64,000 nt of DNA from Xanthomonas floridensis. GTDB lineage: Bacteria; Pseudomonadota; Gammaproteobacteria; Xanthomonadales; Xanthomonadaceae. The position numbers were made by a program, and so were the translations under genes. Position 1 is the first letter of the stretch. Each line of letters starts with the position of its first letter. Positions 40,431 through 50,303 of this stretch are shown here, piece by piece. The DNA lies in assembly GCF_001642575.1 (NCBI RefSeq), contig NZ_LXNG01000016.1:52674-116673 (forward strand), in the 5' to 3' direction. Below the pieces are notes generated by a model. It was not told the origin of the DNA, made no database searches, and saw only the letters and a list, made by a program, of their open reading frames with translations.

Positions 40431-40988
40431 ATGCTCACCCAGATCAAACAAGACGCGCTCACGCGCATGACCAAGAGCATCGATGCTCTGCGCCATTCCC
40501 TGACCACCGTGCGCACCGGGCGTGCGTCGCCGGCGTTGCTGGATGGCATCAAGGTCAAGGCCTACGGTACCGACACCCCCCTCAACCAGGTCGCCAGCAT
40601 CAGCGTCTCCGAAGGCCGCTCGCTGGTCATCAGCCTGTTCGACAAGGGCATGATCAAGGACGTGGAAAAAGCCATTTACGCCTCGGACCTGGGCCTGACC
40701 CCGACCGTGGTGGGCACCGTGATCCGCCTGAACCTGCCGCCGCTGACCGAGGAGCGCCGCAAGGAGCTCAGCAAGGCCGTGCATGGCGAAGGCGAAGACA
40801 GCAAGGTCGCCATCCGCAACATCCGTCGCGATGCCAACCAGCAGGTCAAGGATCTGCTCAAGGACAAGGCGGTCACCGAAGACGAGGCGCGCAGCGCCGA
40901 AGACGACATCCAGAAGCTCACCGACAAGGCCATCAAGGACGTGGATGAGGTCGTCAAGGGCAAGGAACAGGAATTGATGACGGTCTGA
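40431..40988 (+). CDS. frr: Ribosome recycling factor
   Basis: 185 residues, exact family length. It contains [64 protein letters not shown] and [14 protein letters not shown], all family landmarks. With EF-G it splits post-termination ribosomes. It is followed 2 bp later by uppS, the start of the uppS-cdsA-dxr-rseP-bamA run, as in E. coli order apart from dxr's place. Confidence 0.98.
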   Translation: MLTQIKQDALTRMTKSIDALRHSLTTVRTGRASPALLDGIKVKAYGTDTPLNQVASISVSEGRSLVISLFDKGMIKDVEKAIYASDLGLTPTVVGTVIRLNLPPLTEERRKELSKAVHGEGEDSKVAIRNIRRDANQQVKDLLKDKAVTEDEARSAEDDIQKLTDKAIKDVDEVVKGKEQELMTV

Positions 40989-40990
40989 TC

Positions 40991-41767
40991 ATGGCATCGC
41001 CTGCCATGCATCCAGTCCCTCCCGCCGACGTGGTGCCGCGCCATATCGCCATCATCATGGATGGCAATGGGCGTTGGGCGCAGCGTCGGCGCCGTCCGCG
41101 CATGATCGGCCATCGCGCCGGCGCGCGGGCGGTCAATCGCACCATCGATTTCTGCCTGGAAAAAGGCGTCAGCGCGCTTACCCTGTTCGCGTTCTCCAGT
41201 GAAAACTGGGGCCGTCCGCAGGAAGAAGTGGATGCGCTGATGAAGCTGTTCCTGCATGCCCTGGACCGCGAGGTCGACGAGCTGCAGCGGCGTGGCGTGC
41301 AGGTCCGTTTCATCGGCGAGCGCAGCCGCTTCGCCGCGCCGCTGCGCGACCGCATGGCCGCGGCCGAGCGCGCCACGGCAGCCAATGCGCGGCTGGTGCT
41401 GAGCATCGCCGCCAGTTACGGCGGACGCCAGGACATTGCGCTGGCCGCGCGTGCGCTGGCCGAAGAGGTCGCAGCCGGACGCCTGCAACCGCACCAGATC
41501 GACGAGGCCCTGCTGTCCAGCCGGGTGGCACTGTCGGACCTGCCGGCGCCGGATCTGTTCATCCGTACCGGTGGCGATACCCGCATCAGCAATTTCCTGT
41601 TGTGGCAGCTGGCCTATACCGAGCTGTGGTTCACCGAAACCTTGTGGCCGGAGTTCGATGCCGGCGTGCTGCAGCAGGCCCTGGATGATTACGCCGGACG
41701 CGAGCGTCGCTTCGGCCTGACCAGCGCCCAGATCGCCGACAAGGCGACGGAGACGTCCTCCGCATGA
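40991..41767 (+). CDS. uppS: Undecaprenyl diphosphate synthase (cis-prenyltransferase)
   Basis: 258 residues. [14 protein letters not shown] holds the catalytic Asp24; [17 protein letters not shown] and the C-terminal [32 protein letters not shown] are conserved. It condenses eight isopentenyl units on farnesyl diphosphate to make the C55 lipid carrier for peptidoglycan and O-antigen. The precursor pathway enzyme Dxr is encoded two genes later. The stop overlaps the cdsA start (ATGA). Confidence 0.97.
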   Translation: MASPAMHPVPPADVVPRHIAIIMDGNGRWAQRRRRPRMIGHRAGARAVNRTIDFCLEKGVSALTLFAFSSENWGRPQEEVDALMKLFLHALDREVDELQRRGVQVRFIGERSRFAAPLRDRMAAAERATAANARLVLSIAASYGGRQDIALAARALAEEVAAGRLQPHQIDEALLSSRVALSDLPAPDLFIRTGGDTRISNFLLWQLAYTELWFTETLWPEFDAGVLQQALDDYAGRERRFGLTSAQIADKATETSSA

Positions 41768-42591
41768 CCAAGACCCGCGTGATTGCCGCGCTGATCATGG
41801 CGCCGCTCGCCATCTGCGCGATCGTGCTGCTGCCCACCCAGTGGCTGGCGGCGCTGGCGGCGATCCTGTTCCTGACCGGCCTGTGGGAGTGGCTCAAGCT
41901 CTCCGGCATCGACGACAGCCTGCCGCGCACCGTGCTGCTGATGCTCAACCTGCTGCTGATGGTGCTGATGGTGTGGGCCTCGGCCGGCTCCATGGTGCTG
42001 TTCCAGATTGCGGCGCTGGTCGGGGTGGCGTGGTGGGGGCTGGCGTTGCTGTGGCTGCGCTTCTTCACCTTCGGTGCCGATCACGGCAATGGCCAGGCAC
42101 GCGCACTCAAGCTCGCGGCGGGCAGCCTGGCGGTCCTGCCGGCCTGGGCTGCGCTGGTGCTGCTGCACGCCAACCCGGACAAGGGCAACCTGTGGCTGCT
42201 GACCGCGCTGACCATGGTGTGGGCGGCCGACTCGGGCGCGTACTTTGCCGGGCGCGCGTTCGGCAAGCACAAGCTGGCACCACGCATCAGCCCCAACAAG
42301 ACCATCGAAGGCCTGGTCGGCGGCATGCTGGCCGGTATCGCAGTGGCCTGCGCCTTCGGCTGGCTGGCCGGGCTGACCTTGGCGCACGTCCCCCAGCTGG
42401 TCCTGGTGGCGGCAGTGGCGGTGCTGGCCTCGGTGCTCGGCGACCTGTTCGAAAGCCTGCTCAAGCGGCATGCCGGTGCCAAGGACTCGGGGGCGGTGAT
42501 CCCGGGCCACGGCGGTGTGCTGGATCGCATCGATGGCGTGCTCGCCGCCCTGCCGGTGTTCGCACTCGGCAAGGAAATTTTCGGATTCTAA
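41764..42591 (+). CDS. cdsA: Phosphatidate cytidylyltransferase
   Basis: 275 residues, an inner-membrane protein with about eight hydrophobic helices. The C-terminal family signature is present: [25 protein letters not shown] (quoted here as S..K-R-H-x-K-D-S-G...GHGG..DR.D). It makes CDP-diacylglycerol from phosphatidate and CTP, the branch point of phospholipid synthesis. It overlaps uppS by 4 bp and ends 2 bp before dxr. Confidence 0.96.
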   Translation: MTKTRVIAALIMAPLAICAIVLLPTQWLAALAAILFLTGLWEWLKLSGIDDSLPRTVLLMLNLLLMVLMVWASAGSMVLFQIAALVGVAWWGLALLWLRFFTFGADHGNGQARALKLAAGSLAVLPAWAALVLLHANPDKGNLWLLTALTMVWAADSGAYFAGRAFGKHKLAPRISPNKTIEGLVGGMLAGIAVACAFGWLAGLTLAHVPQLVLVAAVAVLASVLGDLFESLLKRHAGAKDSGAVIPGHGGVLDRIDGVLAALPVFALGKEIFGF

Positions 42592-42593
42592 GC

Positions 42594-43784
42594 ATGGCTG
42601 GCTCTTCTCCCCGCCAGGTCGCGGTGTTCGGCGCGACCGGCTCGATCGGCACCTCGGCCCTGGACGTAATCGCTCGCCACCCGGAGCGGCTGCGTGCCAG
42701 CGTGCTGTCGGCCGGCCGCCAGGTGGATGCCCTGCTGGCGCTGTGCGCTGCCCACCGGCCCGCGCATGCGGTAATCGCCGAAGAAGCGCTGTATCCGGCG
42801 CTACGCGACGGCCTGCGTGCCGCCGGCCTGAATACCCAGGCACACGCCGGTACCGAAGCGCTGGACGCACTGGCCGGCAGCGATGCCTGCGACACGGTGG
42901 TGGCCGCGATCGTGGGTGCTGCGGGCCTGCCCTCCACCCTTGCCGCCGCGCGCGCCGGCAAGCGTCTGTTGCTGGCCAACAAGGAATCGCTGGTGCTGGC
43001 CGGCGAATTGCTGACCCGCACCGCCGCCGCGGCAGGTGCAGACATCATTCCGATCGACAGCGAGCACAGCGCCATCTTCCAGTGCCTGCGCTCCTGCGAC
43101 GCCAGCCGCGGCGTGCGTCGGGTGATCCTGACCGCCTCCGGCGGCCCGTTCCGCGGCTGGGACCGCGCCGCGCTGTCGGCCGTGACGCCCGCCCAGGCGG
43201 TAGCGCATCCCAAGTGGTCGATGGGCCCGAAGATCTCGGTGGATTCGGCGACCCTGATGAACAAGGGCCTGGAAGTCATCGAGGCGCATCACCTGTTCGG
43301 CCTGCCCGGCGAGCGGATCGATGTGCTGGTGCATCCGCAAAGCCTGGTGCATTCGCTGGTGGAATTCGTCGACGGCTCCACCCTGGCCCAGCTGGGCCTG
43401 CCGGACATGCGCACCACCCTGGCAGTCGGCCTGGCCTGGCCGGAGCGGGTCGAATCGGGGGTGGCGGGGCTGGACCTGCTGCAACAGGGCCGGCTGGATT
43501 TCGAGGCGCCCGATACCGCCGCGTTCCCCTGCCTGGGCCTGGCCTGGGAGGCGCTGCGCGCCGGCGGCACCGCTCCGGCGATCCTGAACGCGGCCAACGA
43601 AGTGGCTGTTTCAGCGTTTCTTCAGGGCCAAATAGGTTTCCTAGCCATCCCTGCGTTGGTCGAACACACGTTGACAACGCTCCCGCGGCACAATGCCGAC
43701 ACCCTCGACACCCTGCTTTTTGCCGACGCGCAAGCCCGGCAAACCACCGAACGCGCCCTCGCCCATTACGCCCTTCATGCCTGA
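42594..43784 (+). CDS. dxr: 1-deoxy-D-xylulose 5-phosphate reductoisomerase
   Basis: 396 residues (E. coli 398). ATG 42594; the longer frame upstream is a shadow of cdsA. The NADPH-binding motif [14 protein letters not shown] (residues 12-25), [27 protein letters not shown] (metal-binding Glu) and [20 protein letters not shown] are present. It is the second step of the MEP isoprenoid pathway, feeding UppS two genes upstream, and the target of fosmidomycin. The gap to rseP is 26 bp. Confidence 0.97.
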   Translation: MAGSSPRQVAVFGATGSIGTSALDVIARHPERLRASVLSAGRQVDALLALCAAHRPAHAVIAEEALYPALRDGLRAAGLNTQAHAGTEALDALAGSDACDTVVAAIVGAAGLPSTLAAARAGKRLLLANKESLVLAGELLTRTAAAAGADIIPIDSEHSAIFQCLRSCDASRGVRRVILTASGGPFRGWDRAALSAVTPAQAVAHPKWSMGPKISVDSATLMNKGLEVIEAHHLFGLPGERIDVLVHPQSLVHSLVEFVDGSTLAQLGLPDMRTTLAVGLAWPERVESGVAGLDLLQQGRLDFEAPDTAAFPCLGLAWEALRAGGTAPAILNAANEVAVSAFLQGQIGFLAIPALVEHTLTTLPRHNADTLDTLLFADAQARQTTERALAHYALHA

Positions 43785-43810
43785 TCGATTGACGCAACCG
43801 AGTTGCATCC

Positions 43811-45169
43811 ATGGGTGATTTCATCGGTTCGGTCTGGTGGATGATCGTCAGCCTGGGTGTCCTGGTGACCTTCCACGAATTCGGGCACTTCTGGGTCGCA
43901 CGCCGCTGCGGCGTCAAGGTGTTGCGCTTCTCGGTGGGCTTCGGCAAGCCGCTGTGGATGCGGCGCGACCGCCACGGTACCGAGTTCGTGGTGGCGGCGA
44001 TCCCCCTGGGCGGCTACGTGCGGATGCTGGACGAACGCGAAGGCGACGTGCACCCGGCCGAGCAGGATCAGGCCTTCAACCGCAAGACGGTGTGGCAGCG
44101 CATCGCGATCGTGGCTGCCGGCCCGATCGCCAATCTGCTGCTGTGCATGGCGATGCTGTGGGCCATGTTCGTGGTGGGCAAGCAGGATTACTCGGCCACG
44201 GTCGGCCGCGCCGACGGCCTGGCGGCCGAAGCCGGCCTGACCCCGGGCGAGCGCATCGTGCGCATCGACGGCCGCAGCGTCAGCAGCTGGAGCGATGCCA
44301 GCATGCAGCTCACCACCGCGGCGATGGACAAGCGCGACATCCAGCTGCAGACCGTCGCCGACGGCGTGGGCAGCCGCGAACACACCCTGCGCCTGTCGCA
44401 GTTGCCGGTCGGTTTCGACGAACGCCGCGTGGCGTCGCTGGCCGGCATCGGCTGGCAGTTCATGCTGCAACCGCCGGTCATCGCCGAGGTGGTCCCCGGC
44501 TCGGTGGCCGACGGCCTGCTCAAGCCGGGCGACCGCATCGTGGCCATCGACGGCCAGCCGATCCGCTCGGCCGACGACATCATTCCGCAGGTGCAGGCGC
44601 TGGGCGAACACGGCGGCCTGGGCATGATCGAGGTGGCGCGCAAGGGCGAACAGGGCGAAGACCGCCTGGCGCTGGAGATTGCCCCACGCAAGTCGCCGCA
44701 GGGCCAGTGGATGATCGGCATCCGCCCGGCCGCAGCGCCCGCTCCGGAGTACGACAGCCGCCAGCAGTACGGCCTGTTCGCCGCGGTGCCTGCCGCCATC
44801 CGCGAAACCGGCAAGATGACCGCCGATTCACTGGGCATGATGAAGCGCATGCTGACCGGCCAGGCCTCGGTAAAGAACATCTCCGGGCCGGTCACCATCG
44901 CGCGCGCCGCCAACGCCTCGGCCGAACGCGGGCTCGACTGGTTCCTGTATTTCCTTGGTCTGCTGTCGCTGAGCCTGGCGATCATCAACCTGATGCCCAT
45001 CCCGATCTTGGACGGTGGGCATCTGCTGTATTACCTTATCGAGTTGATCAAGGGCAGCCCGATCAGCGAACGGGCCATGATTGCCGGGCAATATGTCGGC
45101 CTGGCGGTCCTGGCAGGCTTGATGGGACTGGCGTTCTACAACGACATCCTTGGCCTGGTTCCACGATGA
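43811..45169 (+). CDS. rseP: RseP site-2 intramembrane metalloprotease
   Basis: 452 residues (E. coli 450). The zinc motif HEFGH (22-26) lies in the first TM helix. Two PDZ domains follow in the periplasm (about 115-300: GLAAEAGLTPGERIVRIDG; GSVADGLLKPGDRIVAIDG). The C-terminal NLMPIPILDGGHL supplies the third metal ligand (Asp). It cleaves the anti-sigma factor RseA after DegS, releasing sigma-E in the envelope stress response, and clears signal peptides. The location immediately before bamA is conserved in proteobacteria. Confidence 0.97.
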   Translation: MGDFIGSVWWMIVSLGVLVTFHEFGHFWVARRCGVKVLRFSVGFGKPLWMRRDRHGTEFVVAAIPLGGYVRMLDEREGDVHPAEQDQAFNRKTVWQRIAIVAAGPIANLLLCMAMLWAMFVVGKQDYSATVGRADGLAAEAGLTPGERIVRIDGRSVSSWSDASMQLTTAAMDKRDIQLQTVADGVGSREHTLRLSQLPVGFDERRVASLAGIGWQFMLQPPVIAEVVPGSVADGLLKPGDRIVAIDGQPIRSADDIIPQVQALGEHGGLGMIEVARKGEQGEDRLALEIAPRKSPQGQWMIGIRPAAAPAPEYDSRQQYGLFAAVPAAIRETGKMTADSLGMMKRMLTGQASVKNISGPVTIARAANASAERGLDWFLYFLGLLSLSLAIINLMPIPILDGGHLLYYLIELIKGSPISERAMIAGQYVGLAVLAGLMGLAFYNDILGLVPR

Positions 45170-45252
45170 AGCTGCTCCACTCTTTCCGCCTGTTGTCGTC
45201 GTCATACGCCGGCATCCAGCAACACCTGAAATCGACTCCAACCGGATGTGAC

Positions 45253-47619
45253 ATGACGCGTCTTCCCACTCGCCGCCTGCTTGCCCTCGCTCTTGCCGCC
45301 GGCCTCAGCCTGCCAGCCGTTGCCCTGGCCGCCGAGCCGTTCGTTGCCAGCGACATCCGCGTCGACGGCCTGCAGCGCATTGCATCCGGCACCGTGTTCA
45401 CCTATCTGCCGGTGAACCGCGGCGACACCGTGGACGATGCCAAGGTGGCCGATTCGATCCGCGCGCTGTACCGCACCGGCTTCTTCGAGGACGTGCAGCT
45501 GGACCGCCAGGGCAACATCCTGGTGATCACGGTCAAGGAACGCCCGGCGATCAACAAGCTCACCGTGACCGGCAACAAGGACATCAAGTCCGAAGAGCTG
45601 CTCAAGGGCCTGGGCGACATCGGCCTGACCGAAGGCGGCACCTTCGATCGCCTGAGCCTTGACCGGGTGACCCAGGAACTGACCCGCCAGTACAACAATC
45701 GCGGCAAGTACAACGTCGAGATCACCCCGACGGTGAGCCCGCTGGACCGCAACCGCGTCGATGTGGCCATCGCGATCAAGGAAGGCAAGGCGGCCAAGAT
45801 CCGCCACGTCAACCTGATCGGCACCGAGAAGTTCGCCAACGAGGACATCCTGGAGAACTGGGAGTCCAAGGAGCACAACTGGGCCTCGTGGTATCGCCGC
45901 GACGACCAGTACTCCAAGGAAAAGATGTCCGGCGACCTGGAGAAGCTCAACTCCTGGTACCTGGACCGCGGCTATGTGGACTTCAGCATCGACTCCACCC
46001 AGGTGTCGATCAGCCCGGACAAGCGCGACATGTTCGTCAGCGCCGGCGTCACCGAGGGCGAGCAGTACAAGATTTCCGAGATCAAGGTCACCGGCGACAC
46101 CGTGCTGCCGCAGGCCGACATCGAGCGCCTGGTGATCCCCAAGGCCGGCGATATCTTCTCGCGTGCGTTGCTGGAGTACACCTCCGATGCGATCACCAAC
46201 ACGCTGAGCAACGTCGGTTACGCATTCGCCAAGGTCAACCCGATCCCGACCCCGAACCGCGAGGACCGCACCGTTGCGGTGAACCTGCAGGTGGTGCCTG
46301 GCCCGCGCGTGACCGTGCGCCGCATCCTCTACAAGGGCAACAGCCGCACCTCCGACGAGGTCTTGCGCCGCGAAATGCGCCAGTTTGAAAACACCTGGTA
46401 TTCGCAGGCGGCGATCGACCGGTCCAAGATCCGTCTGCAGCGCCTGGGCTACTTCGAGTCGGTGAACGTGGAAACCCCGGCGGTGCCCGGCAGCAACGAC
46501 CAGGTGGACGTGGTGTATGACGTCAAGGAAACCACCTCCGGCAGCTTCGTGTTCGGTCTGGGGTATTCGCAGAGCTTCGGTGTGACCACCTCGGTGCAGT
46601 TGTCGCAGAACAACTTCCTGGGCGGCGGTAATCGCGTGGCAGTGGAAGCCTCGCGCAGCACCTTCCAGCAGCGCTATGCGTTCTCCTACACCAATCCATT
46701 CTTTACCGACGACGGTGTGTCGCTGGGCTACAACCTGTCGTGGCGCTCGCTGGACTACTCGGACTTCAATACCGCGCAGTTCAACAGCAAGAACGGCTCG
46801 GCGCAGGTGGTGTTCGGCGTGCCGATCACCGAGAACGACACTGTCTCGGCGATGATCGGTATCGACAGCAACCAGATCACCACCTTCCCGGGCACCACGC
46901 CGCAGGCGATCGTCGATTACATCGATGCGATCGGCACGCGCACCTTCCATGCCTGGCGCAGTGAGCTCGGTTGGGCGCGCGATACCCGCAACGACTTCTT
47001 CATGCCCACCCGCGGCATGTACCAGCGCGTCGGCCTGGAAACCACCCTGCCCGGCTCCACGGTCGAGTACTACAAGCTCAACTACCAGATCTCCAATTAC
47101 TGGCCGATCATTCCGGCACTGGTGTTGAACACGCGCTTCGAGCTGGGTTACGGCGATAGCTATGGCAACGACAGCACCCGCGTGGTGGCCGGCGCCAATG
47201 GCACCTCGCGCACCATCACTGCCACCGGCCTGCCGTTCTACGAGAACTTCTACGCCGGCGGTACCAACTCGGTGCGCGGCTTCGAGGACAACACCCTGGG
47301 TCCGCGTTCGGAGCCGATCAACGGCTTCAACCGCGGCCAGCCGCTGGGCGGCTCGTTCAAGACCGTCGGTTCGGTGGAAATGTACTTCCCGAAACTGTTC
47401 GACAGCCCGTCTGCGCGTATTTCGGCGTTTGTCGACTTCGGTAACGTCTACAGCGGCGTGGACAACTTCAAGGCCAACGAGTTGCGCGCCTCTACCGGTG
47501 TGGCGCTGTTGTGGCGCGCCCCGGTCGGCCCCATCTCGATCAGCTATGCGTTCCCGCTGAAGAAGGAAGACAACGACGAGATCGAACGCCTGCAGTTCAC
47601 CTTCGGCGGCCAGTTCTAA
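45253..47619 (+). CDS. bamA: Outer-membrane protein assembly factor BamA
   Basis: 788 residues. The start is ATG 45253 (MTRLPTRRLLALALAAGLS), giving a normal signal peptide cut near ALA-AEPF. An upstream ATG at 45166 overlapping the rseP stop would add 29 residues. Five POTRA domains occupy about 25-420 (ASDIRVDGLQRIASGTVF; NKLTVTGNKDIKSEELL; and so on). The 16-strand barrel follows with the lid-loop signature GGTNSVRGFEDNTLGPR and the terminal FTFGGQF with an aromatic last residue. It inserts beta-barrel proteins such as the TonB receptor and usher of this window. Confidence 0.97.
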   Translation: MTRLPTRRLLALALAAGLSLPAVALAAEPFVASDIRVDGLQRIASGTVFTYLPVNRGDTVDDAKVADSIRALYRTGFFEDVQLDRQGNILVITVKERPAINKLTVTGNKDIKSEELLKGLGDIGLTEGGTFDRLSLDRVTQELTRQYNNRGKYNVEITPTVSPLDRNRVDVAIAIKEGKAAKIRHVNLIGTEKFANEDILENWESKEHNWASWYRRDDQYSKEKMSGDLEKLNSWYLDRGYVDFSIDSTQVSISPDKRDMFVSAGVTEGEQYKISEIKVTGDTVLPQADIERLVIPKAGDIFSRALLEYTSDAITNTLSNVGYAFAKVNPIPTPNREDRTVAVNLQVVPGPRVTVRRILYKGNSRTSDEVLRREMRQFENTWYSQAAIDRSKIRLQRLGYFESVNVETPAVPGSNDQVDVVYDVKETTSGSFVFGLGYSQSFGVTTSVQLSQNNFLGGGNRVAVEASRSTFQQRYAFSYTNPFFTDDGVSLGYNLSWRSLDYSDFNTAQFNSKNGSAQVVFGVPITENDTVSAMIGIDSNQITTFPGTTPQAIVDYIDAIGTRTFHAWRSELGWARDTRNDFFMPTRGMYQRVGLETTLPGSTVEYYKLNYQISNYWPIIPALVLNTRFELGYGDSYGNDSTRVVAGANGTSRTITATGLPFYENFYAGGTNSVRGFEDNTLGPRSEPINGFNRGQPLGGSFKTVGSVEMYFPKLFDSPSARISAFVDFGNVYSGVDNFKANELRASTGVALLWRAPVGPISISYAFPLKKEDNDEIERLQFTFGGQF

Positions 47620-47632
47620 CGATTGGCACGCA

Positions 47633-47670
47633 AAACAATGGCGGCCCGGACGCTCGGGCCGCCATTGTTT
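47633..47670. terminator. Bidirectional terminator between bamA and the small exported gene
   Basis: A perfect 16-bp inverted repeat AAACAATGGCGGCCCG / CGGGCCGCCATTGTTT with loop gacgct, 13 bp after the bamA stop and 27 bp after the stop of the converging gene. Confidence 0.9.
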
Positions 47671-47697
47671 GTTTGAACACCCTGGTGTGAAACAGAC

Positions 47698-47889
47698 TTA
47701 GAAGTAGTTGCTCCAGACGTTGCCCAGGCAGCTGGCGGTGGCGCCCCAATCGGACGAGTCCACGCATTGCACCTGCTGGTCCCAGAAGCTCTGCGCATCG
47801 GCGCGCTGCTGCGCAAAGTCGTCAGCCGACGCGCTGCTGACAGCGCCCAGCAGGATCACACCGGCGAACATGGAGAGGAGGGATTTCAT
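47698..47889 (-). CDS. Tiny exported protein, function unknown
   Basis: 63 residues. AGGAAGAAG lies just before the ATG. The signal peptide LLSMFAGVILLGAVSSASA would leave a mature ~40-residue acidic peptide with Trp and two Cys (QQVQCVDSSDWGATASCLG), enough for one disulfide. I recognise no family. It converges on bamA and shares its terminator, occupying the place where many proteobacteria have skp, but it is unrelated to Skp in sequence and strand. Confidence 0.65.
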   Translation of the reverse strand: MKSLLSMFAGVILLGAVSSASADDFAQQRADAQSFWDQQVQCVDSSDWGATASCLGNVWSNYF

Positions 47890-48016
47890 ATGCTTCTTCC
47901 TGGGTTAGCCGCGCGGTTGCGGCCAGGCAACAGATACGCCTGACTGTTTAGCGCATTCTTGGCCATGTTTTTTTTCCGTAAAAACAGCCACTTACTGTTT
48001 ACGCGAGGTTCACCTG

Positions 48017-49030
48017 ATGTCTCTGACCGCCAGTGCGATTGCCGAACAATTGGGTCTGACCGTCGTTGGCGACGGCGCGACCGAAGTCACCGGGGTGGCG
48101 ACACTGGCGCACGCCGGGGCAGGCCAGCTGAGCTTCCTGTCCAATCCGCGTTACCGGCCGCAATTGGCCGACACGCAGGCCGCCGTGGTCGTGGTGCGCG
48201 CCGAAGATGCCGAGGCCGCACGCGGCACCGTGCTGGTCGCCAAGGACCCGTACACCGCATTCGCCAAGATTGCGGCGCTGTTCGACGTGGCGCCGGTACG
48301 CGCGCCCGGCATCCATCCGTCGGCAGTGATCGACCCCACCGCGCAGGTCTCGCCGGGGGCCCATGTCGGCCCCTTCGTCAGCATCGGCGCACGTAGCCGT
48401 GTGGGCGATGGCTGCATCATCGGCACCGGCAGCATCATCGGCGAAGACTGCGTGGTGGACGATGGCAGCGAGCTGATCGCACGCGTCACCCTGGTCACCC
48501 GGGTGCGGCTGGGCAAGCGCGTGCGGATTCATCCCGGCGCCGTGATCGGTGCGGACGGCTTCGGCCTGGCGATGGACGCCGGCCACTGGATCAAGGTGCC
48601 GCAGCTGGGTGGCGTGGTCATCGGCGACGATTGCGAGATCGGCGCCAACACCTGCATCGATCGCGGCGCACTGGAAGACACCGTGCTGGAAGAAGACGTG
48701 CGCGTGGATAACCTGGTGCAGATCGCGCACAACTGCCGCATCGGCGCCCATAGCGCCATCGCCGGCTGCACCGGCATTGCCGGCAGCGCCAAGATCGGCC
48801 GCTATTGCCTGCTTGGCGGCCACGTCGGCGTGGTTGGTCACCTGGAGATCTGCGACAAGGTGGTGATCACCGGCAAGTCGGTGGTGCGCAATTCCATCCA
48901 TGAGCCGGGCGAATATTCGTCCGGCACCCCCCTCACCGATAACCGCACGTGGCGCAAGAATGCCGCGCGCTTCAAACAACTCGATGCGCTGGCAAGGCGC
49001 ATCCTGGCTGTGGGCAAGGAGAACGCATGA
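48017..49030 (+). CDS. lpxD: UDP-3-O-(3-hydroxyacyl)glucosamine N-acyltransferase
   Basis: 337 residues (E. coli 341). The N-terminal uridine-binding domain has GVATLAHAGAGQLSFLSNPRY. The left-handed beta-helix of hexapeptides carries the catalytic His segment (VQIAHNCRIGAHSAIAGCTG) and GKSVVRNSI near the end. It adds the second 3-hydroxy fatty acid in lipid A synthesis. It starts the lpxD-fabZ-lpxA-lpxB-rnhB run; its stop overlaps the fabZ start (ATGA). Confidence 0.97.
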   Translation: MSLTASAIAEQLGLTVVGDGATEVTGVATLAHAGAGQLSFLSNPRYRPQLADTQAAVVVVRAEDAEAARGTVLVAKDPYTAFAKIAALFDVAPVRAPGIHPSAVIDPTAQVSPGAHVGPFVSIGARSRVGDGCIIGTGSIIGEDCVVDDGSELIARVTLVTRVRLGKRVRIHPGAVIGADGFGLAMDAGHWIKVPQLGGVVIGDDCEIGANTCIDRGALEDTVLEEDVRVDNLVQIAHNCRIGAHSAIAGCTGIAGSAKIGRYCLLGGHVGVVGHLEICDKVVITGKSVVRNSIHEPGEYSSGTPLTDNRTWRKNAARFKQLDALARRILAVGKENA

Positions 49031-49488
49031 GTCACCCCGTTTACGAGCTGCCGATCGACGTCAACCAGATCCAGACGCTGATCCCGCACCGCTACCCGTT
49101 CCTGCTGATCGACCGGGTCATCGAGCTGGACCTGGAAACCAAGCGCATCGTCGGCCAGAAGAACGTCAGCATCAACGAGCCGTTCTTCCAGGGCCACTTC
49201 CCGACCCGCCCGGTGATGCCCGGCGTACTGATCATCGAAGCGCTGGCGCAGGCCGGCGGCGTGATGACCCAGCTCGGCCTGGGCCGCGATGCACTGTCCA
49301 AGCTGTTCTACATGGTCAAGGTCGACAACGCCCGCTTCAACAAGCAGGTGGTGCCGGGCGACGTGCTGATCCTGGAGGTGCAGATGAAGCGCCTGATCCG
49401 CAACATGGGATGCTATTACGGCGAGGCCAAGGTCAACGGCGAAGTCGTGGCCAGCGCGGAAGTCATGTGCGCCGGCGCCAAGGAATAA
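49027..49488 (+). CDS. fabZ: 3-hydroxyacyl-ACP dehydratase FabZ
   Basis: 153 residues with a hot-dog fold. Catalytic His57 is in [12 protein letters not shown] and Glu71 in [11 protein letters not shown] 49027 overlaps the lpxD stop. It dehydrates 3-hydroxyacyl-ACP and so competes with LpxA and LpxD for the same hydroxyacyl pool, which explains the conserved linkage. lpxA follows after 23 bp with its own GGAGGTGAG ribosome binding site. Confidence 0.97.
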   Translation: MSHPVYELPIDVNQIQTLIPHRYPFLLIDRVIELDLETKRIVGQKNVSINEPFFQGHFPTRPVMPGVLIIEALAQAGGVMTQLGLGRDALSKLFYMVKVDNARFNKQVVPGDVLILEVQMKRLIRNMGCYYGEAKVNGEVVASAEVMCAGAKE

Positions 49489-49511
49489 TCCGTTTTTGGA
49501 GGTGAGAGACG

Positions 49512-50303
49512 ATGCGTGATCAGGCACCCTTGATTCATCCCACCGCTGTCATCGATCCCGCGGCGCGACTGGCAGACGATGTGCGCGTTGGCGCGTTCTG
49601 CCTGATCGGTGCCGACGTGGAGATCGGCGCCGGCACCGAGGTGGGGCCGCATTGCTCGATCCACGGCCCCACCCGGATCGGACGCAACAACCGCTTCATC
49701 GGCCACGCCGCGATCGGCGGCGAACCGCAGGACAAGAAGTACGCCGGCGAGCGCACCGAACTGGTGATCGGCGACGGCAACGTGATCCGCGAATTCGTCA
49801 CCATCAACCGCGGCACCGGCGGCGGCGGCGGCATCACCGTGATCGGCAACGACAACTGGATGCTGGCCTATACGCACGTGGCGCACGACTGCCATGTTGG
49901 CAACCATTGCGTGTTTTCCAACAACACCACCCTGGCCGGCCACGTCACCGTGGGCGACTACGTAATCATCAGCGGCTTTGCCGGCGCGCATCAGTTCTGC
50001 CGCATCGGCGCGCACGCCTTCCTGGGCATGGGCGCGCTGACCAACGGCGACGTGCCGCCGTTCACCATGGTCGGCAGCGAATCGCTCGGCCGCCCGCGCG
50101 GCATCAACAGCGAAGGCCTCAAGCGCCGCGGCTTCGATGCCGAGCGCATCACCGCCATCAAGCGCGCTTACCGTACGCTGTACGTCGCCGGCCTGCCGCT
50201 GGCCGACGCCAAACTGCAGCTCGCCGAACAGGCCAAGCGCAGCGACGACGTGCGCGGAATGCTCGAGTTCATCGAAGCGGCAGAACGGCCGTTGTTGCGA
50301 TGA
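49512..50303 (+). CDS. lpxA: UDP-N-acetylglucosamine O-acyltransferase LpxA
   Basis: 263 residues (E. coli 262). It has left-handed beta-helix repeats from [19 protein letters not shown]. The catalytic His lies in [30 protein letters not shown] and [10 protein letters not shown] are family features. The C-terminal helices include [20 protein letters not shown]. It performs the first lipid A step, acylating UDP-GlcNAc. The stop overlaps lpxB (ATGA). A GGGAATC repeat element starts immediately after the stop. Confidence 0.97.
   Translation: MRDQAPLIHPTAVIDPAARLADDVRVGAFCLIGADVEIGAGTEVGPHCSIHGPTRIGRNNRFIGHAAIGGEPQDKKYAGERTELVIGDGNVIREFVTINRGTGGGGGITVIGNDNWMLAYTHVAHDCHVGNHCVFSNNTTLAGHVTVGDYVIISGFAGAHQFCRIGAHAFLGMGALTNGDVPPFTMVGSESLGRPRGINSEGLKRRGFDAERITAIKRAYRTLYVAGLPLADAKLQLAEQAKRSDDVRGMLEFIEAAERPLLR

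Noticed and set aside
43837..45252. Long in-frame extension upstream of bamA
   Set aside because: It is the out-of-frame shadow of rseP; the Pro/Arg/Gly-rich translation lacks domains and BamA's signal peptide starts at 45253.
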